Assembly (NCBI GenBank): GCA_964440525.1
Contig: CAYTTC010000095.1
Span: forward strand, 1-12,605
Direction: 5' to 3'
Length of the DNA: 12,605 nt
DNA from: DASWJZ01 sp964440525
Lineage (GTDB): Bacteria > Pseudomonadota > Alphaproteobacteria > Rhizobiales > Afifellaceae
Part shown: in pieces, positions 5,838 to 12,151 of the stretch
How positions within the stretch are numbered: the first letter of the stretch is position 1
Layout of the letters: the number at the start of each line of letters is the position of its first letter
Program-made: the position numbers and the translations under genes
The notes under the pieces: generated by a model
Told to the model about the DNA's origin: nothing
Database searches by the model: none
The model's input: the letters and a program-made list of their open reading frames with translations, nothing else

Positions 5838-7102
5838 CTGGCCAACCGATCGATCATGTGCTGGGTGATGAGGCAGATGCCGCGCTCGGTGCGGCGGAAG
5901 CGTTGAGCGTCGCGCTCGGGATCCTCGCCGACGACGAGTCCCGCGGGAATGATGACGCCGCGGTCGACGACCACCTTGGAAAGCCGCGCCCCGCGGCCGA
6001 CTTCGACATACGGCATGATCACCGCGTTCTCGATCTTGGAATACGAGTGAACATGCACGCCGGTGAAGAGCAGCGAGCGGCGCAAGCCGGAGCCGGAAAT
6101 GATGCAGCCTCCGGAGACCAGCGAATCGACCGCCATGCCGCGGCGATCGTCGTCGTCGAAGACGAACTTGGCCGGCGGCGTGATCTCGCCATAAGTCCAG
6201 ATCGGCCAGCCGCGGTCGTAGAGGTCGAGCGCCGGCACCGGCTCCGCCAGGTCGATGTTCGCTTCCCAATAGGCGTCGATCGTCCCGACGTCGCGCCAAT
6301 AGACCTCGGCCTCGTCGGTGGAGCGGATGCACGAGCTGGCGAAGCGGTGGGCGAGAGCTTTGCCGTTCTCGACCAGATAGGGAATGATGTCGCGGCCGAA
6401 ATCGCGGCTCGAGTTCGGGTTGGCGGCGTCGCGTTTCAGCTGGTCGATTAGGAACTGCGTCTCGAAGACGTAGATGCCCATGCTTGCCAGAGCCTGGTCC
6501 GGCTTGTCCGGCATGCCGGGCGGGTCCTTCGGCTTCTCCAAAAAGGAGGTGATGCGATCCGCCGCGTCGACGGCCATAACGCCGAAGCCGACCGCCTCCA
6601 TGCGCGGCACCTCGATGCAGCCGACGGTCACGTCGGCGCCCGACTCGACGTGCTGGTGAAGCATCGCCTCGTAGTCCATCTTGTAGACATGGTCGCCTGC
6701 GAGCACGACGATGTATGATGGAGCGTAGCTCTCGATGATGTCGATGTTCTGATAGACGGCGTCGGCCGTGCCCGCGTACCACATGGTCTCGGAGACGCGC
6801 TGGCTGGCCGGCAGGATGTCGAAGCTTTCGTTGCGCTCCGGGCGGAAGAAGTTCCAGCCGCGCTGCAGGTGGCGGATGAGGCTATGGGCCTTGTATTGCG
6901 TCGCCACGCCGATGCGCCTGATGCCGGAATTCAGCGCGTTCGACAGCGCGAAATCGATGATCCGCGATTTTCCGCCGAAATAGACGGCGGGCTTTGCCCG
7001 CTTGTCGGTCAGCTCCATCAGCCGGCTGCCGCGCCCGCCCGCGAGCACATAAGCCATTGCGTCGCGCGCGAGCGGCCTGGTGTTGGTCTCGTTCAGCGCC
7101 AT
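5834..7102 (-). CDS. glgC: Glucose-1-phosphate adenylyltransferase (ADP-glucose pyrophosphorylase)
   Basis: Makes ADP-glucose from ATP and glucose 1-phosphate, the first committed and usually allosterically controlled step of glycogen synthesis. The protein has 422 residues. The nucleotide loop AGGRGSRL is at 21-28. K45 in YFGGKSRIIDFALSN matches the effector-site lysine (K39) of the E. coli enzyme. Catalytic D137 lies in AGDHVYKMDY, and K190 in FLEKP binds glucose 1-phosphate. The C-terminal part has the left-handed beta-helix pattern (SGGCIISGS and IENAVIMPYVEVG). The ATG at 7102 has a strong GGAGGG site (7110-7115) 7 nt upstream. The frame remains open to 7519, but that stretch is intergenic and crosses the repeat, so a longer protein is unlikely. 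Its TGA overlaps the glgA TTG by 4 nt. Confidence 0.96.
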   Translation of the reverse strand: MALNETNTRPLARDAMAYVLAGGRGSRLMELTDKRAKPAVYFGGKSRIIDFALSNALNSGIRRIGVATQYKAHSLIRHLQRGWNFFRPERNESFDILPASQRVSETMWYAGTADAVYQNIDIIESYAPSYIVVLAGDHVYKMDYEAMLHQHVESGADVTVGCIEVPRMEAVGFGVMAVDAADRITSFLEKPKDPPGMPDKPDQALASMGIYVFETQFLIDQLKRDAANPNSSRDFGRDIIPYLVENGKALAHRFASSCIRSTDEAEVYWRDVGTIDAYWEANIDLAEPVPALDLYDRGWPIWTYGEITPPAKFVFDDDDRRGMAVDSLVSGGCIISGSGLRRSLLFTGVHVHSYSKIENAVIMPYVEVGRGARLSKVVVDRGVIIPAGLVVGEDPERDAQRFRRTERGICLITQHMIDRLAS

Positions 7103-7129
7103 GAGGACTCCCTCCCCCGTGGAGCGACC

Positions 7130-7158
7130 ACTATTCAGTCTTGCAGGGAAGAGAGCAA
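7130..7158 (-). promoter_or_regulatory. Candidate glgCA promoter
   Basis: Read on the minus strand, TTGCTC (7153-7158) and AATAGT (7130-7135) are 17 nt apart. They sit just before the glgC ribosome-binding site and would give a leader of roughly 20-25 nt. The match to consensus is only moderate, so this is a guess from spacing and position. Confidence 0.35.
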
Positions 7159-7254
7159 CAGGCACGAAGGCGTCGTTCCGCGCGTTCCTTGAACCAGCGA
7201 GGAGGTCGGAGTCCAACCGGATGGTGACAGCCTGCTTCGGCGGCCGAGACCGGG

Positions 7255-7331
7255 GTAGCCCGAAGCGAAATCCGGGATTCCTCAGGCTTGGCGGGCCATG
7301 CCGCGGATTTCGCTTCGCTCCAACCGGGGCT
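7255..7331. repeat. REP/MITE-like inverted-repeat element, copy 2 (degraded)
   Basis: The left arm 7255-7276 opens with GTAGCCC and ends in GAAGCGAAATCCGGG; compared with copy 1 it lacks about 9-10 nt in the middle. The right arm, about 7301-7331, reads CGGATTTCGCTTCGCTCCAA then CCGGGGCTAG, a full-length arm with a few substitutions. The spacer is only about 24 nt against 82 in copy 1. A third half-like segment, GCGAAACCCGGG, follows at 7345-7356. The element occupies the middle of the 325-nt gene-free stretch (7103-7427) between glgC and the ABC transporter genes. The rest of that stretch holds the candidate glgC promoter and otherwise nothing I recognise. Lying between divergent genes, it cannot serve as a terminator for either of them. 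Confidence 0.72.
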
Positions 7332-7427
7332 AGCTCTCCTGCCCGCGAAACCCGGGGTTTACGCCACGGAAACCTCGCTGCCCTAGCTGATGCTGAGCAA
7401 AAACCCGAAAATCGCGGGAGCGCGTAG

Positions 7428-8186
7428 ATGCAGAGTGACCGATTTCCGCCCGCCCTCGAGGTGCGTGGGCTCAGGAAGACATTCGTCCGCCCGGCGGTCG
7501 ACGATCTCGATCTCACCATCCGCGCCGGCGAGTTCTATGCGCTCCTCGGCCCGAATGGCGCCGGCAAGACGACGACGCTCAGGCTGGTCGTCGGGCTGCT
7601 CGAGCCGGAGGCCGGAGAAATCTCGGTCTTCGGCATCGATGCGCTCGCCGACCCCGTCGCCGCCAAGCGGATCATGGCGTGGGTCTCCGACGAGCCGATG
7701 ATCTACGACAAGCTCACGCCTTACGAATATCTCGAATTCGTCGCCGGCCTTTGGGGGATCGACGCCGCGGAGGCGCAGGCGAGCGCCGAGGATCTTATCG
7801 CCTGGCTCGGCCTCGGGCCGCATGCGCACGAGCGCTGCGAAAGCTTTTCGCGCGGCATGAAGCAGAAGGTGGCGCTCGCCGGCGCGCTCGTGCACAACCC
7901 GCGCCTCATCATTCTCGACGAGCCGCTGACGGGTCTTGACGCGGGCTCTGCCCGGCAAGTGAAGGACGTGCTGCTCGCGCGCGTGCGCGCCGGCGGCACG
8001 GTGCTGATGACCACGCATATCCTGGAAGTCGCCGAGCGCATGGCCGAGCGGATCGGCGTCATCACCGTCGGCCGCCTCATTGCGGAAGGCACGCTCGACG
8101 AACTTCGAATGAAGGCGGGACACCGCGACACGAGCCTGGAGGACATTTTTCTGACGCTGGTCGGCGAGCAGGCTGCCGCGGCATGA
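7428..8186 (+). CDS. ABC transporter ATP-binding protein (ABC-2/exporter type)
   Basis: Cytoplasmic ATPase subunit of 252 residues that powers the membrane protein encoded next. Walker A is GPNGAGKT at 41-48. The signature motif is the variant FSRGMKQK at 140-147, common in ABC-2 exporters. Walker B is IILDEP with D164 and catalytic E165. The switch histidine is H197 (TTH). At the Q-loop, where the family usually has PQ, this protein reads WVSDEP, so the glutamine position seems to hold D88. The substrate cannot be told from sequence. The start at 7428 has GGGAG (7416-7420) 7 nt upstream. Its TGA overlaps the ATG of the permease gene (ATGA), showing coupled translation. No substrate-binding protein is present, which fits export rather than import. 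Confidence 0.9.
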   Translation: MQSDRFPPALEVRGLRKTFVRPAVDDLDLTIRAGEFYALLGPNGAGKTTTLRLVVGLLEPEAGEISVFGIDALADPVAAKRIMAWVSDEPMIYDKLTPYEYLEFVAGLWGIDAAEAQASAEDLIAWLGLGPHAHERCESFSRGMKQKVALAGALVHNPRLIILDEPLTGLDAGSARQVKDVLLARVRAGGTVLMTTHILEVAERMAERIGVITVGRLIAEGTLDELRMKAGHRDTSLEDIFLTLVGEQAAAA

Positions 8187-9706
8187 GCGCGACCGCCTCA
8201 CTCGCCTGGTTCGCGCGCCACGAGCTGCGCCTGTCCTGGCGCGATTGGCTCGGCCTCATGACCGGCGGACGACGGGGGCGCGGCGTTGCCGTGGCGGCGG
8301 CGCTCATTGCCCTGGCGGTCGTGATGCACCTCCTCGCCTACCATTTGATCGGCTCCTCCGCTCCTTCCGGCATCGACCCGGACCGCTCGACGCTCATCCT
8401 CGTCACCGGCTGCGCGATTCTCTCGTGGTCGCTGACGCTCTCGCAGGCCATGGAAATGGTCACACGCGCCTTCTATGCGCGCGCCGACCTCGATCTCGTC
8501 CTCTCCTCGCCGGCCTCGGCCCGAAAAGTCTTTGCGGTCAGGATCGCGGCGATCGCGCTCTCGACCACTGTTCTCGCGGTTCCGCTTGCTTCGCCGTTCA
8601 TCAATGTCCTCGCTTATTCGGGCGGACCGCGATGGCTCGGCGCCTATGGCGTCGTCGTGGCGATGGGCCTTGCCGCCTCCGCGCTTGCGATGGCGTTGAC
8701 CGTCGGCCTCTTCCTGACTCTCGGCCCGCGACGCACGCGGCTTGTAGCGCAGATCGTGGCGGCAGTCGTCGGCGCGGTCTTCGTCATCGGGGTGCAGGCG
8801 CTGGCGATCCTTTCCACCAATACCCTGTCGCGCATCGCCGCGTTGCAGTCGGATATGCTGAGGAGGGTCGCGCCCGGCATGGACAGTCTATTCTGGTGGC
8901 CGGCGCGAGCGATCATGGGAGACCTGCCCGCCCTCTTCGGCGTGCTTGTCGCGAGTGTGGCGTTTCTCGGCGTGGCGATTCTCGTCTTCTCCAGCCGCTT
9001 CGCCAAGCACGCGACCGCCGCCGCCGGCATTTCGGCCGCTTCGATCCGCCAGCGCCGCCGCGCGGATGCTTTTCGGCCGACGACGCCCGCGCGCATGCTC
9101 CGCCGCAAGGAATGGACGCTCCTTCGGCGCGATCCGTGGCTGGTCTCGCAGACGCTGATGCAGGTGCTCTACCTCCTGCCGCCCGCGCTTCTCCTGTGGC
9201 GGAACTTCGGCGACCGCGCCGATACTCTCGTCGTCCTCGTACCGATTTTCGTCATGGCGGCGGGTCAGCTTGCGGGAGGGCTTGCCTGGCTTGCCGTCTC
9301 GGGCGAGGACGCGCCGGATCTCGTTGCCACCGCGCCGATTACCTGCCGAAATATTCTGCGGGCCAAGCTGGAGGCCGTCATCGGCGCAATCGCGCTGGTG
9401 CTCTCGCCCGTCATTGCGGTGCTTGCCTTGAGCTCGCTTTATTACGCGATCGTCGCAAGCGTCGGGATCCTGATCGCCGCGGCGTCGGCCACCCTCATCC
9501 AGCTCTGGTTCCGCAAGCAGACGAAGCGGAGCCAGTTCCGCCGCAGACAAACCTCGTCGCGCGTCGCCACTTTTGCGGAGGCTTTTTCGTCGATTTCATG
9601 GGCGGCGACGGCGGGCCTAGCGGCCACCGGAACCTGGTTTGCGCTCGCTCTCGCCATATTGGCTTTCGGACTCCTTGCCGGAGCCCGGGCGCTCCGCCCG
9701 CGCTGA
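8183..9706 (+). CDS. ABC transporter permease, polytopic membrane protein
   Basis: A 507-residue integral membrane protein with roughly 10-12 hydrophobic segments, including about 35-57, 70-88, 119-145, 152-180, 188-210, 250-270, 325-340, 350-372, 398-441 and 470-500. It is the partner of the ATPase gene it overlaps by 4 nt. The two halves look alike. Near the N-terminus RHELRLSWRDWL (12-23) resembles RKEWTLLRRDPWL (308-320). The loop DLVLSSPASARKVFAVR (104-120) resembles DLVATAPITCRNILRAK (379-395). This points to a fused, duplicated ABC-2-like permease, so one polypeptide might supply the whole membrane pore. A basic segment, RKQTKRSQFRRR at 454-465, is predicted cytoplasmic. Substrate unknown. 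Homologues are, as far as I recall, annotated only as permease in this order. Confidence 0.82.
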   Translation: MSATASLAWFARHELRLSWRDWLGLMTGGRRGRGVAVAAALIALAVVMHLLAYHLIGSSAPSGIDPDRSTLILVTGCAILSWSLTLSQAMEMVTRAFYARADLDLVLSSPASARKVFAVRIAAIALSTTVLAVPLASPFINVLAYSGGPRWLGAYGVVVAMGLAASALAMALTVGLFLTLGPRRTRLVAQIVAAVVGAVFVIGVQALAILSTNTLSRIAALQSDMLRRVAPGMDSLFWWPARAIMGDLPALFGVLVASVAFLGVAILVFSSRFAKHATAAAGISAASIRQRRRADAFRPTTPARMLRRKEWTLLRRDPWLVSQTLMQVLYLLPPALLLWRNFGDRADTLVVLVPIFVMAAGQLAGGLAWLAVSGEDAPDLVATAPITCRNILRAKLEAVIGAIALVLSPVIAVLALSSLYYAIVASVGILIAAASATLIQLWFRKQTKRSQFRRRQTSSRVATFAEAFSSISWAATAGLAATGTWFALALAILAFGLLAGARALRPR

Positions 9707-9760
9707 CGGAACGCCGGCTCTCTCCTCATTCGATCGTTGCGAGGAGGACACAGCGACGAC

Positions 9761-9796
9761 AAATCGCGCAATCCGAGGGCGCGACGCCCTCGATTT
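9761..9796 (+). terminator. Hairpin after the ABC operon, possible terminator
   Basis: CGAGGGCG (9774-9781) pairs perfectly with CGCCCTCG (9785-9792) around a 3-nt loop, giving an 8-bp G+C-rich stem. A competing longer fold pairs AAATCG (9761-9766) with CGATTT (9791-9796) outside the inner stem. The sequence after it, ATTTGCTT, is only a weak U-tract. It lies 70 nt past the permease stop and before the transpeptidase gene, so attenuation or termination of the ABC operon is plausible. The stretch from 9740 also resembles a common alphaproteobacterial dispersed repeat of the form TTGCGAGGAG...CGACG...CAATCC, so it may be a repeat rather than a dedicated terminator. Confidence 0.45.
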
Positions 9797-9873
9797 GCTT
9801 GCCGCCGCTTAACGCTTTCGACAAACAACGCCGCCTAGAGGCGAGTGTCTTCGGACGCTTTGGTGGGGATGCA

Positions 9874-10458
9874 ATGAAACTCGGGCTTGCAGTCGCGTTT
9901 GTCATTTTGGGCGTCTTTCTCGCAGCCGCGCCGGATGCCGAGGCGACGATCCGCTATTGGGACATGTCGGCGCGGAAGTGGGTGGAGTTCACGCCGCACG
10001 GCCACTCCAATCGCAATCCAGTGCCGCGCGAGGTCGTCGACTATGAAGGGCCGTATTCGGCGAACACGATCATCGTCTCGACCTCTGAGCGCCGGCTCTA
10101 TTTCGTGCTCGGCGACGGCAAGGCGATCAAATATGGTGTCGGCGTCGGCCGCGACGGCTTCACCTGGTCCGGCAGCAACCGGATCAGCCGCATGGAGGAA
10201 TGGCCGGGCTGGACGCCGCCGCCCGCCATGCGCCGCCGCCGGCCCGAGCTGCCCGCGCACATGGAGGGCGGACCGAGCAACCCACTCGGCGCGCGGGCCA
10301 TGTATATCGGCGCGACGCTCTACCGCATCCACGGCTCAAACGAACCCTGGTCGATCGGCCAGGCGGTCTCTTCCGGCTGCATCCGCATGTTCAACGACGA
10401 CGTGATCCACCTTTACGAGCAGGTGAAGGTCGGGACGAAGGTGGTCGTTCTGAACTGA
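9874..10458 (+). CDS. L,D-transpeptidase, YkuD/ErfK family
   Basis: Periplasmic cysteine transpeptidase of 194 residues that makes 3-3 peptidoglycan crosslinks or attaches proteins to meso-diaminopimelate. Residues 1-24 form a signal peptide (MKLGLAVAFVILG..., ending PDAEA). The YkuD domain spans about 64-194 and starts at NTIIVSTSERRLYFVLGDG. The catalytic signature is complete: H153 in IHGSNEP and S167-G168-C169-I170-R171-M172, with C169 as nucleophile. The frame is open far upstream, through the permease gene, but that part is a shadow. The ATG at 9874 gives the signal peptide and has a G-rich site (GGTGGGG) about 6 nt before it. It appears monocistronic, between a hairpin upstream and a strong terminator downstream. 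Confidence 0.93.
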   Translation: MKLGLAVAFVILGVFLAAAPDAEATIRYWDMSARKWVEFTPHGHSNRNPVPREVVDYEGPYSANTIIVSTSERRLYFVLGDGKAIKYGVGVGRDGFTWSGSNRISRMEEWPGWTPPPAMRRRRPELPAHMEGGPSNPLGARAMYIGATLYRIHGSNEPWSIGQAVSSGCIRMFNDDVIHLYEQVKVGTKVVVLN

Positions 10459-10477
10459 CTCTTCCTTCCTCGAGGGC

Positions 10478-10508
10478 AAGGGCCGGCATCCATCGCCGGC
10501 CTTTTGCA
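10478..10508 (+). terminator. Rho-independent terminator of the L,D-transpeptidase gene
   Basis: GGCCGGC (10481-10487) and GCCGGCC (10495-10501) form a 7-bp perfect stem with a 7-nt loop. Three more pairs (one G-T) extend it to 10478/10504. The right arm runs into TTTTGCATTT. It starts 20 nt after the stop codon. The opposite strand has no U-run after the hairpin, so it would not clearly terminate the converging DUF971 transcript. Confidence 0.85.
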
Positions 10509-10515
10509 TTTCGCT

Positions 10516-10887
10516 CTATCGAGGCGTCGCGGGTTCGCGCAAAAGCCCCTTATCCTTCAGCTCACGCAGATAGCCGGCCCAGCGCTCGTCGCGCTCCCGC
10601 CCGAGGGTCAGAAGATAGGCCCAGGTGAAAAGGCCGGTATTGTGCAGGTCGTCGAAATGCAGCCGGATAGCGTAGTTGCCGACCGGTTCGACCTTCAGAA
10701 TCTCGACCGCCGACTTGCCGCCGACGGTGACCCGCTGCTCCGGAGAATGCCCCTGCACTTCGGCCGAAGGCGAGAAGACCCGTAGATATTCCGCTGCCAG
10801 GGCATGGCTTTCGCCAGTGTCGAAGGCAACCGTGAGCGTGCGGCGATCCTTCGACAGGCGGATCTCGGTCGGCCACGGATCGGCCAA
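10516..10887 (-). CDS. DUF971 domain protein (gamma-butyrobetaine hydroxylase N-terminal-like), TTG start
   Basis: A 123-residue cytosolic protein made almost entirely of the DUF971 domain. The motif YAIRLHFDDLHNTGLFTWAYL at about 72-92 is its hallmark, with YLRVFSPSAEVQGH and VGGKSAVEI before it. In larger proteins this domain sits at the N-terminus of gamma-butyrobetaine hydroxylases or on Mrp-type P-loop proteins, and a zinc or Fe-S related role has been suggested; the stand-alone form has no proven function. I place the start at TTG 10887 because GGAGGGG (10891-10897) precedes it at ideal distance (5 nt from GGAGG) and the conserved WPTEIRL follows directly. The ATG at 11019 would give 167 residues but would overlap moaA, and its extra residues are not family-like. 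Divergent from moaA, with 111 nt between starts. Confidence 0.88.
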   Translation of the reverse strand: MADPWPTEIRLSKDRRTLTVAFDTGESHALAAEYLRVFSPSAEVQGHSPEQRVTVGGKSAVEILKVEPVGNYAIRLHFDDLHNTGLFTWAYLLTLGRERDERWAGYLRELKDKGLLREPATPR

Positions 10888-10890
10888 ATT

Positions 10891-10897
10891 CCCCTCC
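10891..10897 (-). promoter_or_regulatory. Ribosome-binding site that decides the DUF971 TTG start
   Basis: On the minus strand GGAGGGG lies with its GGAGG core 5 nt before TTG at 10887. No ATG or GTG start in the right place has a comparable site, so this supports the TTG and the 123-residue product. Confidence 0.7.
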
Positions 10898-10907
10898 GCC
10901 GTTGATG

Positions 10908-10932
10908 TTCCAGGGTGCGACGGCCCTTGGAA
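10908..10932. promoter_or_regulatory. Inverted repeat in the DUF971/moaA divergent region
   Basis: TTCCAGGG (10908-10915) and CCCTTGGAA (10924-10932) form an 8-bp inverted repeat with one bulged base and an 8-nt centre. Its right arm covers the proposed -35 box of moaA. It could be an operator for a dimeric regulator. I do not recognise the site as belonging to a named regulator. Confidence 0.4.
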
Positions 10933-10955
10933 CCTGGCGCGCGCACCACTAGATT
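10927..10955 (+). promoter_or_regulatory. Candidate moaA promoter
   Basis: TTGGAA (10927-10932) and TAGATT (10950-10955) are separated by 17 nt. The predicted start site, around 10962, would leave a short leader of about 37 nt containing GGGGAG (10981-10986) before the ATG at 10999. Confidence 0.5.
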
Positions 10956-10998
10956 GCGCTGAAAGCTGTACGGCACAAGCGGGGAGCAGACGCGGGCG

Positions 10999-12033
10999 AT
11001 GAACGTGGCGCCGAGACAAGAGACATGGACGTCAGGCGCCGGGATGATCGATCCGTTCGGCCGGGCGATCACCTATCTCCGCGTTTCGGTGACGGACCGC
11101 TGCGACTTCCGCTGCGTCTATTGCATGGCGGAAGACATGCACTTCCTGCCGAAGCAAGATCTCCTGACGCTGGAAGAGCTGGATCGGCTGGCGACCGCCT
11201 TCATCGAAAAGGGCGTGCGAAAGATCCGTATCACCGGCGGCGAGCCGCTCGTGCGACGCAACATCATCAGCCTTTTCGAGGCTCTGGGCCGACATCTTCA
11301 GACGGGCGCGCTGGATGAACTGACGCTCACCACCAATGGTTCGCAGCTCGAGCGCTTCGCCGGGGCGCTGAAGGCGGCAGGTGTCCGACGCATCAATGTC
11401 TCGCTCGACACGCTCGACGCGGAAAAGTTCAAGGCGATCACCCGTTGGGGCGAGCTTGCGAAGGTCATGGCGGGCATCCGCGCGGCGCAGGCGGCGGGTC
11501 TCTCGATTAAGCTGAACGCGGTGGCGCTGAAGGGCGTCAACGAGGCGGAGATTCCTGAGATGATCCGCTTCGCGCATGGCGAGGGGATGGATCTCACGCT
11601 GATCGAGACGATGCCGATGGGCGATATCGACGGCGACCGCACCGACCAGTATCTGCCGCTGTCGCTGGTGCGCGCCAGGCTGGCCGAAACTTTTGCGCTC
11701 GATGACCTCGATTTTCGCACCGGCGGGCCGGCGCGCTATGTGCGAGTGGCGGAGACGGGCGGAAAACTCGGCTTCATCACGCCGCTCACGCATAATTTCT
11801 GCGAGAGCTGCAACCGTGTGCGCGTCACGTGCACCGGGACGCTTTTCATGTGCCTCGGCCAGGAGGACGCAGCCGACCTTCGCGCGCCGCTTCGCGCCTC
11901 CGAGGGAAACGAGCTTCTCAATCGCGCCATCGACGAGGCGATTTCGCGAAAACCCAAGGGGCACGATTTCGTCATCGACCGCCGCTCAAGCCGCCCGGCC
12001 CTTTCCCGCCACATGAGTGTGACGGGCGGTTAA
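10999..12033 (+). CDS. moaA: GTP 3',8-cyclase, radical SAM enzyme of molybdenum cofactor synthesis
   Basis: Carries out the first step of molybdopterin synthesis, turning GTP into 3',8-cyclo-7,8-dihydro-GTP, which MoaC then uses. The 344-residue protein has the radical SAM cluster motif C35-x3-C39-x2-C42 (CDFRCVYC), the SAM-binding ITGGEPL at 78-84, and the second Fe-S cluster motif C268-x2-C271-x13-C285 (FCESCNRVR...FMC). It ends in the family's conserved double glycine (SVTGG). The start is taken at ATG 10999 with GGGGAG 12 nt upstream. A second ATG at 11044, just before IDPFGRAITYLRVS, is possible and would remove 15 poorly conserved residues. No other moa, moe or mob gene is in the window; the gene has its own candidate promoter and lies divergent from the DUF971 gene. 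Confidence 0.97.
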   Translation: MNVAPRQETWTSGAGMIDPFGRAITYLRVSVTDRCDFRCVYCMAEDMHFLPKQDLLTLEELDRLATAFIEKGVRKIRITGGEPLVRRNIISLFEALGRHLQTGALDELTLTTNGSQLERFAGALKAAGVRRINVSLDTLDAEKFKAITRWGELAKVMAGIRAAQAAGLSIKLNAVALKGVNEAEIPEMIRFAHGEGMDLTLIETMPMGDIDGDRTDQYLPLSLVRARLAETFALDDLDFRTGGPARYVRVAETGGKLGFITPLTHNFCESCNRVRVTCTGTLFMCLGQEDAADLRAPLRASEGNELLNRAIDEAISRKPKGHDFVIDRRSSRPALSRHMSVTGG

Positions 12034-12122
12034 GCCTCGCTCGCGCTTCCCGCTGACCGAACTCAGACGCGCAGGGACCGGCCTCGGTGCGGGCGACCTT
12101 TCCCGTTCCGCGGCGAACTGTT

Positions 12123-12139
12123 AGAGGGCGCAGACCTCT
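12123..12139 (+). terminator. Weak hairpin between moaA and the transporter gene
   Basis: AGAGG (12123-12127) pairs with CCTCT (12135-12139) around a 7-nt loop, followed by TTTCC. The stem is only 5 bp, so it is at best a weak terminator for moaA. The rest of the 118-nt gap shows nothing I can name. Confidence 0.25.
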
Positions 12140-12151
12140 TTCCTGATCCTT

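Noticed and set aside
4104..5906. 600-codon open frame on the + strand through tRNA-Val and opposite glgA
   Set aside because: It crosses a tRNA gene and runs antisense to glgA; there is no recognisable domain or ribosome-binding site.
5838..6782. Upstream extension of the glgA frame across glgC
   Set aside because: This is an off-frame shadow of glgC; the GlgA-like sequence begins only near 5816.
7103..7519. N-terminal extension of GlgC to 7519
   Set aside because: It would include the repeat element and overlap the ABC gene; the ATG at 7102 has a strong ribosome-binding site and the family-like N-terminus.
8245..10458. 737-codon open frame that would fuse the permease region to the L,D-transpeptidase
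   Set aside because: The part before 9874 is an off-frame shadow of the permease gene with no membrane character; the transpeptidase has its own start and signal peptide.
10933..10998. Molybdenum cofactor riboswitch before moaA
   Set aside because: The leader is too short (about 37 nt from the candidate start) and shows no multi-stem structure of that class.
10888..11019. ATG start giving a 167-residue DUF971 protein
   Set aside because: It would overlap the moaA start, and the extra residues are not family-like; the TTG with GGAGGGG fits better.
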